Shown here one piece after another: positions 53,570-60,818 of a stretch of DNA of 64,000 bases. Source of the DNA: Actinospica robiniae DSM 44927 (GTDB lineage Bacteria > Actinomycetota > Actinomycetes > Streptomycetales > Catenulisporaceae); contig NZ_KI632511.1 in NCBI RefSeq assembly GCF_000504285.1, forward strand, positions 865,372-929,371, in the 5' to 3' direction. Position numbers and translations under genes: made by a program. The first letter of the stretch is position 1. Every line of letters starts with the position of its first letter. The notes below the pieces were generated by a model that worked only from the letters and a program-made list of their open reading frames with translations, searched no databases and had not been told where the DNA came from.

Positions 53570-54480
53570 TTGGCGACCATGTAGAGGTGCGCGATGCGTC
53601 CGTCCTCATCGATGTCGAAGATGTAGACGAACGTGAGGGTCGGGCGCCGTACGAGCAGCGCAGGCGCGTGGTTGTACCAGGTGAAGGCGAAGCTGGTGCC
53701 CTCGCCGTAGCGCTTCGGGATCACGTGCGTGTACAGGCGGGCCGCCTTCGCCGATCCGGAGATCGGGTTGCGCGCGGCCGAGATCTTGCCGCCGCCGTCG
53801 GTGTAGACGACGACGTCCTCGTGGAACAGCGCCTTGAGCCGCTCGAAGTCGCCGCCGCGTGCTGCGGCCAGGAATCCCTCGACGATGCGCTTGTCGCGCG
53901 CCGGATCGGACTGACGCGGTGTCGCACCTCTGCGCTTGGAACTGGTGGCGAGGCGCTGCCTGGCCCGGTGGTGCAGTTGGCGGCAGGACTCGGGACTGTG
54001 CTCGATGATCTCGGCGATCTGCGGGTAGGGCAGCTCGAAGGCCTCGCGCAGCACGAACACGGCCCGCTCGGCCGGAGTCAGCTGTTCGAGCAGGAGGAGC
54101 ATGCCGATCGAGGCCGATTCGCGCATGGCCGCAGCCGTGGCCGGATCTGCGCCGAAGTCGGTGGATGCCCACGCGTACGGGCTGCCGGTCGGCAGCGGCT
54201 CGGGCAGCCACGGCCCGACGTAGAGCTCGCGGCGAACCGCGGCCGAGCGCAGCCTGTCCAGGCACAGCCGCGTGGTGACGGTGGTGAGGAACCCGGCGGG
54301 GTTGGCGACGGCCGCGGTGTCCTGCGAAATCCAGCGCAGGTAGGCGTCCTGGACCACGTCCTCGGCGTCGTGGACCGAGCCGAGCATGCGGTACGCGATG
54401 GCGTGCAGCAGCGGCCGGTGCTCGAGGAACTCGTCCTCGAGCGGGGCCGGCCGCTGAGCGGTGAGCGTGGGCGCGTTCAC
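53539..54480 (-). CDS. sigJ: SigJ-like ECF sigma factor with SnoaL-like C-terminal domain
   Basis: A 313-residue sigma factor. Region 2 is HRPLLHAIAYRMLGSVHDAEDVVQDAYLRWI, and region 4 is LTPAERAVFVLREAFELPYPQIAEIIEHSPESCRQLHHRARQRL. A SnoaL/NTF2-like domain follows (VEGFLAAARGGDFERLKALFHEDVVVYTDGGGK), as in ECF41/SigJ factors where this domain controls activity in place of an anti-sigma. The GTG at 54480 overlaps the upstream AhpD-like stop (GTGA) and is preferred over ATG 54531, which would overlap by 55 bases. ECF41 genes are typically beside a carboxymuconolactone decarboxylase, as here. Confidence 0.92.
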   Translation of the reverse strand: MNAPTLTAQRPAPLEDEFLEHRPLLHAIAYRMLGSVHDAEDVVQDAYLRWISQDTAAVANPAGFLTTVTTRLCLDRLRSAAVRRELYVGPWLPEPLPTGSPYAWASTDFGADPATAAAMRESASIGMLLLLEQLTPAERAVFVLREAFELPYPQIAEIIEHSPESCRQLHHRARQRLATSSKRRGATPRQSDPARDKRIVEGFLAAARGGDFERLKALFHEDVVVYTDGGGKISAARNPISGSAKAARLYTHVIPKRYGEGTSFAFTWYNHAPALLVRRPTLTFVYIFDIDEDGRIAHLYMVANPDKLTHLDA

Positions 54481-54935
54481 GCCGTCCGCGTCGGGATGGT
54501 CATCCGGGTGCTGACTGCGAACCGGTTCCATCCGTTGATCGTAACAATGGCGGTGAGCAGGTTCGTCAGCTCGACCTCGTCGAACTCGGCCGCGGCCGCC
54601 GCCCAGACCTCGTCGCCCACGCCGTGCCCGCCGCTGCTGCTGAGTTCGGTGACCTCCTCGGTGAGCGCGAGGGCGGCCCGCTCCTTGGCGGTATAGAGGT
54701 CCTCGGCCTCGCGCCACACCCCGACGAGCAGGATCCGCTGCAGGTTCTCGCCCTGCTTGAGCGCGTCGTGGGCGTGCATGTCGACGCAGTAGGCGCAGCC
54801 GTTGAGGTGGGACGCGCGCAGCTTCACCAGCTCGTAGAGATCCGGGTCGACGTTCGCCTTGGCGTAACGTTCGAGGCCGCTCATCGCCTCGTACGCGCCG
54901 GGTGCCGCCTTCGCCCAAGCCAGCCGCTGAGTCAT
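54477..54935 (-). CDS. AhpD-like carboxymuconolactone decarboxylase family protein
   Basis: A 152-residue helical protein. The CMD core LERYAKANVDPDLYELVKLRASHLNGCAYCVDMHAHDALKQGE contains the redox-active CxxC (CAYC) and the general-base Glu/His context. LTEEVTEL and AAAEFDEVELTNLLTAIVTINGWNRFAV close the domain. Such proteins are alkylhydroperoxidase-like reductants and are the usual partner of ECF41 sigma factors, which control their own operon. GGAGAGG lies upstream of the ATG. Confidence 0.92.
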   Translation of the reverse strand: MTQRLAWAKAAPGAYEAMSGLERYAKANVDPDLYELVKLRASHLNGCAYCVDMHAHDALKQGENLQRILLVGVWREAEDLYTAKERAALALTEEVTELSSSGGHGVGDEVWAAAAAEFDEVELTNLLTAIVTINGWNRFAVSTRMTIPTRTA

Positions 54936-55324
54936 GGGTGTTCCTCTCCTTCGCGCGCCCGCGGCGCGCCGTGTCTTTTCGTCGGGACGAACGTCTGACG
55001 AGGCAGCGCGGTCACCTGTGACGGTTCCGAGTGTGACGCCGATCACTTTCCGGGCCCGGTCGGGAGCGTGACGCCGCTCGTCATGCGCTCGGATGATCAT
55101 CTGAGCTACTCCGAATGGTGGACCGTCTTTCGGACCAGGGCGTGTATATGCCGGATTAGGCGGGGCAGATCTGGTATGGGCCGGTTCTGAGGCTGCGCTC
55201 AGCAGTGGCTTCAGAAGCGTTAACATGCCACTCGTACGCTGACCGATCGAGCACATCATCAGGCGACCGCCGGGAGCAGGAGACCCGAAGGGACCCTGCG
55301 ACCCTAGAAGTGGGGAGCGAAGGA
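54936..55324. other. 389-bp intergenic region between divergent genes
   Basis: It contains promoters for the AhpD/sigma operon (leftward) and the dioxygenase-like gene (rightward). A TGTCTTTTCGTCGGGAC... TGTGACGGTTCC stretch near 54970-55025 could be the ECF41 promoter (TGTCACA-CGTC-like), but it does not match well enough to call. No gene is seen. Confidence 0.35.
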
Positions 55325-56053
55325 ATGTCAGGCCTCACCGACGTTCTGAAGAACGAATACACCGGAAAGCTGCTCAACCTGGCGGGGGTGCGCAAGCCCC
55401 CGTTCGTCCCGGACCTCAACACCAAGCACTACCGCACCCCGCTGGTCGAGGCCGGCGGCGGGCACGTGACGCTGAAGAAGTACTCCGGTCCGGAGATCCC
55501 CGCCTCGGAGTGGGAGAGCCTGGAGTACACCACCTACAAGAGCGACCCGTTCACCTGGTTCGCCCCGATCACCTCGCCGACGGGCAAGAACGAGATGATC
55601 GGCGCCGCCGAGGTGGGCAAGGAGGAGCTCGACTGCGTGCCGACGCCGAACTCCGAGAAGTGCCCGACCATCATGGCCTGGCTCGACTCGATGGGCGCGC
55701 GTTACGGCCGGGTGCAGCTGCTGCGCATGAAGCCCAACACGCTGCGCGAGTGCCGCTGGGGCCTGCACCAGGACAACAACAACCTGAAGAACCCGGACAC
55801 CCACGGCTGGATCGTGCGGATCTGGCTGGAGCTGACCCACGACGCCACCAGCCAGCTGCTGGTGCGCTCGGAGCACTTCAACAAGAAGACCGAGCACGCC
55901 ATCGCCCTGCCGGCCGGCCAGCAGGCCGTGGTGGACTCGGAGCGGCTGTGGCACGGTGGCTCGCACTCGGGCACGCACACGCGCTACGCGCTGATCGCGA
56001 GCATGGAGTCCAGCCCCGAGCTCAACGACTGGATAAAGTCGCAGCTGCCGTAA
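55325..56053 (+). CDS. Fe(II)/2-oxoglutarate-dioxygenase-like protein (AspH-type fold), unknown substrate
   Basis: A 242-residue cytoplasmic protein. The candidate iron motif is in WGLHQDNNNLKNPDTHGWIVRIWLELTHDATSQLLVR (HxD) and WHGGSHSGTHTRYALIASME (distal His plus Arg for 2-oxoglutarate). This His-x-Asp...His...Arg spacing resembles aspartyl/asparaginyl hydroxylase-like double-stranded beta-helix proteins. No further family is recognised. A GGAGCGAAGGA precedes the ATG. It is monocistronic and ends in a strong terminator. Confidence 0.55.
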   Translation: MSGLTDVLKNEYTGKLLNLAGVRKPPFVPDLNTKHYRTPLVEAGGGHVTLKKYSGPEIPASEWESLEYTTYKSDPFTWFAPITSPTGKNEMIGAAEVGKEELDCVPTPNSEKCPTIMAWLDSMGARYGRVQLLRMKPNTLRECRWGLHQDNNNLKNPDTHGWIVRIWLELTHDATSQLLVRSEHFNKKTEHAIALPAGQQAVVDSERLWHGGSHSGTHTRYALIASMESSPELNDWIKSQLP

Positions 56054-56081
56054 GCGACTTCGCGACGACAGCTGCAGCAGC

Positions 56082-56114
56082 GCGGCGGGTGAGGCTGATC
56101 GCCTCACCCGCCGC
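56082..56114 (+). terminator. Terminator after the dioxygenase-like gene
   Basis: 14-bp arms GCGGCGGGTGAGGC and GCCTCACCCGCCGC, loop TGATC, followed by TTTGCTTTT. It is a classical intrinsic terminator, also placed to stop leftward readthrough. Confidence 0.9.
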
Positions 56115-56147
56115 TTTGCTTTTCCACGAGGCCCGATGGCCGCGGGC

Positions 56148-57746
56148 TCAGCTCGGGTGGTGCCAGCCGTCGTGCAGCCGCCGGTCGAGCTCGGCCAGGT
56201 CGAACACGTCGGCGCCGGCGTCGCCGTGCCGCCGCAACGAATCCTGGTAGCGCGCCATGCCGCCGCAGTCCTCGGGCGGAGCCGCGCGCCGTCCGCCGAT
56301 GCAGCGCGGATAGACCGTGCCGGGCTCCGGCTCCTTGACGCTCTCGACCCGGATCACGTGCTCCCAGTAGTCGCCGTAGTCGTAGACATAGCCGATCTTC
56401 GCGTTGCCCTGCAGGATTTGATCGACCGTCACCTCGCCGTCGTGGCGGTGGCCGAGGGCGACGTCGCCGTCCCCGAACTCGCCCAGCGGGGTCTCGAACA
56501 CGTGCAGGTGGCTGCCTTCCCATTCGAACACGGTCTGGATGACCTCGTGCAGGCCGGCCAGAGTCAGATCGCCCGGGACCTCGACCCGGCGCCAGATCGG
56601 CGGCTTGGCGCCCTTCAAATCGATGCGCAACCGGTAGATCCGGCTCGCCGCCGCGTCGGACGCCGCCGGGCTCTTGCCCGAACGGTAGGCGGCCGGGCGG
56701 CCCGCGGTGAAGCCGGAGTGGGTGGCGCCGGGGCCCGGCTGCGCGCCGATGAAGAGCTCGATCCCGGCGGCACCGGGGAAGTCCGGGAAGGCCAGGTCCA
56801 GCCCCGCCCCGAATTCGAGCTCTGCCCCGGCCGGTCCGCCCGCCCCGGCCGCGGACGCCGGCAGGTGCTCGACCCGGTGCCGGAGCACCGGAATCATCGT
56901 GGGCACCGGCGGCGCGAGCGGGTCGTCATCGGCCTCGGTCCACTGCTCCAGCCTGGCCTCGAGGTCCAGGCCCGCGTCGTGGGACGCGCGCAGCCGCAAC
57001 GCGCTCTCCAACTGCGACCGCGCCTCGGCCGGCGAAAGGGGCTCGGTCTCGGCCTCCTCGATCTCGCCCGGGGGAACCAGTTGCGCGACCAGGTCGGCCA
57101 GCCGCGCCGGCACCTCCACCGCGGTCAACGGGGCGATCCGCTTGAAGGCCGGGCACTGCCCGTCCTCGAGCGTGATCGCGAACGCGTGCCGGCGCCCGGC
57201 CCGGCGGAACGAGCAGAGCAGGATCCGCTCGCCCAGCGGGCGGCGCACGCTCAGGCACTCTTCGGCCACCACGTCCCGGTCGAGCTCCTCGAACCAGAAC
57301 GGCGGCAGGATCCCGGCGCGCCACAGCCGCGCGGCACCGCGTCCGGCCACGGCGCCGGCCGGGCCGTCGGTGATCAGGGCGAGGGTGGCGAGCACGGCCA
57401 GGGCCAGCGGGTCGGCCCGGGCCTCGAGCCGGCCGACCAGATCGGCGACCGCGTCCGCGGGCAGGGCGCCCTCGAGGATCGCGGCGAAGCCGGAGACGGT
57501 CAGCTCGAACGCGAACGGGTCCTCGCGCTCGGCCACCCGCGCCAGGTCGGTCAGCAGCGCGGCGGCGAACGCGGCCGCGTCCAGTCCGCCGGCCCGGGCC
57601 GGGGTCGGGGCGGCGTCCCGGTCCGGCTTGCGGCGGGAGCGGCGGGCCGGCGGAAGCGGGGCGGGATCCGCGGGTTCCTCGGACCGGCCGGACGGTTCGC
57701 CTCCGCCGAGCGGCTCGGTCTCGCCGAGATGGTGGTCTGTGCTCAC
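56148..57746 (-). CDS. Plasmid pRiA4b ORF-3 family protein
   Basis: A 532-residue cytoplasmic protein. Residues 1-50 are a basic/proline-rich tail. A helical domain (about 55-270) lies in the middle. The C-terminal PRiA4_ORF3 domain (about 368-510) has IYRLRIDLKGAKPPIWRRVEVPGDLTLAGLHEVIQTVFEWEGSHLHVFETP, then YVYDYGDYWEHVIRVESV and YPRCIGGRRAAPPEDCGGMARY. The family is widespread on plasmids and chromosomes, and its function is unknown. GTG start at 57746. Confidence 0.9.
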   Translation of the reverse strand: MSTDHHLGETEPLGGGEPSGRSEEPADPAPLPPARRSRRKPDRDAAPTPARAGGLDAAAFAAALLTDLARVAEREDPFAFELTVSGFAAILEGALPADAVADLVGRLEARADPLALAVLATLALITDGPAGAVAGRGAARLWRAGILPPFWFEELDRDVVAEECLSVRRPLGERILLCSFRRAGRRHAFAITLEDGQCPAFKRIAPLTAVEVPARLADLVAQLVPPGEIEEAETEPLSPAEARSQLESALRLRASHDAGLDLEARLEQWTEADDDPLAPPVPTMIPVLRHRVEHLPASAAGAGGPAGAELEFGAGLDLAFPDFPGAAGIELFIGAQPGPGATHSGFTAGRPAAYRSGKSPAASDAAASRIYRLRIDLKGAKPPIWRRVEVPGDLTLAGLHEVIQTVFEWEGSHLHVFETPLGEFGDGDVALGHRHDGEVTVDQILQGNAKIGYVYDYGDYWEHVIRVESVKEPEPGTVYPRCIGGRRAAPPEDCGGMARYQDSLRRHGDAGADVFDLAELDRRLHDGWHHPS

Positions 57747-57874
57747 GCGGTCAGTCTGGCATAGCCGCGCGGAGCCGGGACGGGGTTTTGCGCGACCTTC
57801 GTCGGGGCCTGAGAACGGGGACGCGGAGAAATTCAGCCGGGCTCAGCCAAAGCCCAGGATCCGCGCCGAACCCT

Positions 57875-58090
57875 TCAGGGGATCCGGGAGTCGTGGTGTT
57901 CGGCGGCCTCGGCCAGCTCGGTCGGGCTGAGCGTGGCCGGATCCACCTGCTCGATCATCGCCCAGTGCCGGCCGACCGGGCAGCGCTGGTAGCGCTTGCG
58001 CCCGAGCCGCACCGCCTTGAAGGAAGCGAGCGGCACCCAGGTGGAGGTGAACAGGTGCCCGGCGCTGCACCGGGCTATGACCTCAGCCAT
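57875..58090 (-). CDS. Small conserved Cys/His protein, unknown function
   Basis: A 71-residue protein: MAEVIARCSAGHLFTSTWVPLASFKAVRLGRKRYQRCPVGRHWAMIEQVDP. The CSAGH ... CPVGRHW pattern suggests a small zinc-ribbon-like or treble-clef site with Cys and His ligands. I recall similar small proteins in actinomycetes, but no function is known. ATG start at 58090. It lies just downstream of the LuxS-like gene. Confidence 0.7.
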   Translation of the reverse strand: MAEVIARCSAGHLFTSTWVPLASFKAVRLGRKRYQRCPVGRHWAMIEQVDPATLSPTELAEAAEHHDSRIP

Positions 58091-58130
58091 CGCAGACTCC
58101 TTATCCCCGAGAAAACCGGTGATACGGCCA

Positions 58131-59135
58131 TTATCCCGCCAGGGCCTCCGGCGCGTAACGCTCGATGTGCTGCAGACTGAACCGGGCGTCGCGCGCGGCG
58201 GCGAGGCGCACCGGCCCGCCGCCGGTGTACGCGCCGACCTCGGCGAGCGTTCCGGCGACGACGAGGTGCGCTGAGCGCAGCACCTCGGCCGCGGCCAGTC
58301 CGGCGGCGTCGGCCACCATCAGGTATTCGCCGGTGCTGCAGCCGAAGTTCCCGGCCGTCAGCGCGGGGGAGTCGGACTCGATCTGCTGGGAGATCAGGTG
58401 GCCGCCGAGCAGATCGAGCACCTGCTGGTCGAAGGCGTCGGGCAGGCGCGGCTTGACCAGGCGCAGGTCGCAGACGTAGAGCTGGCGCGCCCCGGTTTCG
58501 GCGAAGGTGACCTCGACCCCGTCCGCGGCCGCGGACGCAGGCTCGGCGAGCACGGAGTCGATCAGTTCGAGTGCTGCTTCGGCCGAGTGCAGGTTGTACT
58601 GCCCGCAGGCCTCCGGGGTGGAGAAGGGCACTGGTTCGCCCGCCCGGAACTTCTCCCGGATCACCTCGAGCGCCGCGCGGTAGGCGGCCAGCAGCGTCGC
58701 GGTGGGCAGCGGGCCGCCCTCCTGCCCGTCGCCGGCGCCATCGAGGGTGACGAAGGTGGAGCGGAAGCCGAGCGGCAGGCTCTCGCCGTCGGCCGAGTCC
58801 AGCAGGCCTGGAATATAAGGGCTCATATCGATCAGGCGCGCGGCGAAGGCGGCACCGGCGCCGGTGGCCTCGGCGATCCGGGCGCGCAGGTCGCCGCCGT
58901 CCGGCGACGCCAGCGCGTGCTCGATCGAGTGGATCCCGGCGAACAGGTGGTCGCGGGCCGGCCCGGGCTCGGCCGGGTGGACGGCGGCGACCGGGAAGAA
59001 GGCGTGCTGCAGCCGCAGCGGCGCACTGCCGGTGACGCGCTTGTCCGCGTTGAGCGTGCCGCCGGTCATGGCCAGGTGGTCCTTGCCGGAGGAGTGCTTG
59101 GCCAGCAGCTCGACCGTGATCTCGGCGGCGCTCAT
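58131..59135 (-). CDS. Two-domain LuxS-like S-ribosylhomocysteine lyase homologue
   Basis: A 334-residue protein, about twice the usual LuxS length (about 157). The N-half has HLFAGIHSIEHAL (His69, Glu72, His73) and EACGQYNLHSAEAALELI (Cys177), matching the three zinc ligands of LuxS (HxxEH and the CGQ Cys). At the catalytic-Cys position it reads LGFRSTFVTLD instead of MGCQTGFYL. The C-half repeats the fold: VCDLRLVKPRLPDAFDQQVLDLLGG, then NFGCSTGEYLMVAD with Cys266 at the catalytic position, but it lacks the zinc ligands. It is coupled to pfs (ATGA), whose product makes the LuxS substrate. I infer a fused pseudo-dimer; activity is untested. Confidence 0.75.
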   Translation of the reverse strand: MSAAEITVELLAKHSSGKDHLAMTGGTLNADKRVTGSAPLRLQHAFFPVAAVHPAEPGPARDHLFAGIHSIEHALASPDGGDLRARIAEATGAGAAFAARLIDMSPYIPGLLDSADGESLPLGFRSTFVTLDGAGDGQEGGPLPTATLLAAYRAALEVIREKFRAGEPVPFSTPEACGQYNLHSAEAALELIDSVLAEPASAAADGVEVTFAETGARQLYVCDLRLVKPRLPDAFDQQVLDLLGGHLISQQIESDSPALTAGNFGCSTGEYLMVADAAGLAAAEVLRSAHLVVAGTLAEVGAYTGGGPVRLAAARDARFSLQHIERYAPEALAG

Positions 59136-59839
59136 CGGGCGATCCCCGCGGGCTCGCCGGCGCCGATGCCGTGCGCGTGCAGTATCTGGTCGGCGACGGC
59201 GGACAGGTGCGAGAGCGCGTAGGGCATGTTCTCGTCGAAGGCGTCCGGAGAATCGCTGTCGCAGTAGTCCGAGGGCGCCTTGTAGCTCTCCAGCCGGTCG
59301 AGTTGTCCGTTGCGCAGCAGCGTGTGCGCGATCGCGGTCAGCTCCATGTCGACGAAGTCGGCGGCGAACCCGGCCAGCTCCGGGTGGAATCCGTCACGTC
59401 CGGTGACGAAGGTGTCGCCGGACAGCAGCTTGGCCGTCGGCAGCGAGCGCGCCTCGACCGGCTCGGACAGCGGGTACTCGTGCACCTCGGTCTCCGGGAT
59501 CTGGCCGATCTTGTAACCGAAGGCGGTGACGTCCACGTCGAAGAAGGCGCAGGTGGACACGGAGTGCACGGCGCCGATCGGGATGTCGTGGTTGAGGCAG
59601 CCGACCAGGCCGAGGTTGACCACGCGGTCCGGGGCGAACCGGTCGAGCACGTGCTGGGTGGCCGCCGCCGCGTTCGTGGTGCCGATCCCGCTGACCACGA
59701 CCACGGCCTGGGTGCCGCCCTCGGCGAGACGGTAGACCGGGAAGGGGCTCAGGCTCAGCTCCTCCCAGGAGCTCAGCCGGAAGATGCCCTCGGCCTCCTC
59801 CATCATCGCGATCACGAACGCCACCGGAGTCTGTGTCAT
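59132..59839 (-). CDS. pfs: MTA/SAH nucleosidase (Pfs-type)
   Basis: A 235-residue nucleosidase. Family motifs are AFVIAMMEEAEG (catalytic Glu), VVVVSGIGTTNAAAATQHVLDRFAPDRVVNLGLVG, DVDVTAFGYKIGQIPE and DFVDMELTAIAHTL (MExT adenosine-binding region), with a SDYCDSD segment in the place of the SDxxD motif. Pfs cleaves S-adenosylhomocysteine to adenine and S-ribosylhomocysteine. The downstream gene, coupled by ATGA, is a LuxS homologue that would use the second product. A minus-strand TAGCAT 6 bases before the ATG suggests leaderless transcription. Confidence 0.9.
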   Translation of the reverse strand: MTQTPVAFVIAMMEEAEGIFRLSSWEELSLSPFPVYRLAEGGTQAVVVVSGIGTTNAAAATQHVLDRFAPDRVVNLGLVGCLNHDIPIGAVHSVSTCAFFDVDVTAFGYKIGQIPETEVHEYPLSEPVEARSLPTAKLLSGDTFVTGRDGFHPELAGFAADFVDMELTAIAHTLLRNGQLDRLESYKAPSDYCDSDSPDAFDENMPYALSHLSAVADQILHAHGIGAGEPAGIAR

Positions 59840-59845
59840 GCGATC

Positions 59846-59851
59846 ATGCTA
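59846..59851 (-). promoter_or_regulatory. -10 hexamer TAGCAT before pfs
   Basis: On the minus strand TAGCAT ends 6 bases before the pfs ATG; a ribosome binding site cannot fit. Confidence 0.4.
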
Positions 59852-60005
59852 CCTGCCATCAGGTCGCCGGTCGGCTGGGATACCGCGACATGGACACACA
59901 CCGCTGTGAAGTCCGCGGCTGGGGTGCGGCGCCCGGCCCCGTGGCGGCCCGCGCCCGGCCGGTCCGGCGGATCCGGCGGGGCGGCGTGGTCCCGGCGGCG
60001 GGCTC

Positions 60006-60011
60006 TAGGCT
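60006..60011 (+). promoter_or_regulatory. -10 hexamer TAGGCT before phzF
   Basis: TAGGCT ends 7 bases before the phzF ATG, again a leaderless layout. Confidence 0.4.
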
Positions 60012-60018
60012 GGCCGGT

Positions 60019-60708
60019 ATGAGGATGACTGTGCTGGTGGTGCGGGTGTTCACGGATGAGGCCGGAAGCTTCGGCAACGAACTCGGCGTGGTGCTCGACG
60101 CCGCAGGGCTGCCCGACGAGCTCGGACCGCGGCTGACCGCGCACCTCGGCTTCCACGAGACCGTCTTCGTCGACGACCTCGCGCACGCCGACCTGCGCAT
60201 TTTCGCCCCCACGGCGGAGCTGCCGCTGGCCGGCCACCCGCTGGTGGGAGTGGCCCGGGTGCTGGCGGACGTCACCGGACGGGTGCCGGAAGTCCTCCGG
60301 CCGCGGCTGGTCGACCCGGTGGAGACGTGGCAGGACGGCGAGCTGACCTGGATCCGGGCGAACACCGCCTCCGCGCCGGAGTTCGCCTTCACGCAGCTCG
60401 ACTCGCCCGCCGAGGTCGAGGCACTGAGTCTGCCCGTCCCCGGCCAAGCGCCGAAGGACCAGTTCTGGGCGTGGATCGACGAGCCGGCCGGAGAACTGCG
60501 GGCGCGGACGTTCGCCGAGGCGCTGGGCATGGGCGAGGACGAGGCGACCGGCTCGGCCGCGCTGCTGCAGGCGCAGCGCCACGGCCGCGAGCTGACCATC
60601 CGTCAGGGCCGCGGCTCGGTGCTGCACGCCCGCCCGGCGCCGCAACCGGGCTGGTCGGAGGTCGGCGGGCGCGTGGTGGATGAACAGGAGCGCGTCGTCG
60701 AGCTCTGA
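60019..60708 (+). CDS. PhzF-family isomerase/epimerase
   Basis: A 229-residue protein with the PhzF/DAP-epimerase-like fold. LRIFAPTAELPLAGHPLVGVARVLA carries the signature LPFAGHPTxG region, here APTAELPLAGHPLVG. GEDEATGSAALLQAQ is the C-terminal phosphate/substrate loop. The usual family length is about 260-290, so this is a short member. PhzF enzymes isomerise trans-2,3-dihydro-3-hydroxyanthranilate; most homologues have unknown substrates. No phenazine genes are present here. Confidence 0.85.
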   Translation: MRMTVLVVRVFTDEAGSFGNELGVVLDAAGLPDELGPRLTAHLGFHETVFVDDLAHADLRIFAPTAELPLAGHPLVGVARVLADVTGRVPEVLRPRLVDPVETWQDGELTWIRANTASAPEFAFTQLDSPAEVEALSLPVPGQAPKDQFWAWIDEPAGELRARTFAEALGMGEDEATGSAALLQAQRHGRELTIRQGRGSVLHARPAPQPGWSEVGGRVVDEQERVVEL

Positions 60709-60806
60709 TGATCGGGCGCGGTGAGCGTGCGCTGCGCGGGTGGAGTGGGCGTCGATGGCGGACGTAGGGGCGTGGATAACCTGAGGACCGAGCGCCGGAG
60801 GGTCGT

Positions 60807-60812
60807 TATCCT
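60807..60812 (+). promoter_or_regulatory. -10 hexamer TATCCT before the APH-GNAT gene
   Basis: TATCCT ends 6 bases before the ATG, in the same leaderless arrangement. Confidence 0.4.
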
Positions 60813-60818
60813 GGCGCG

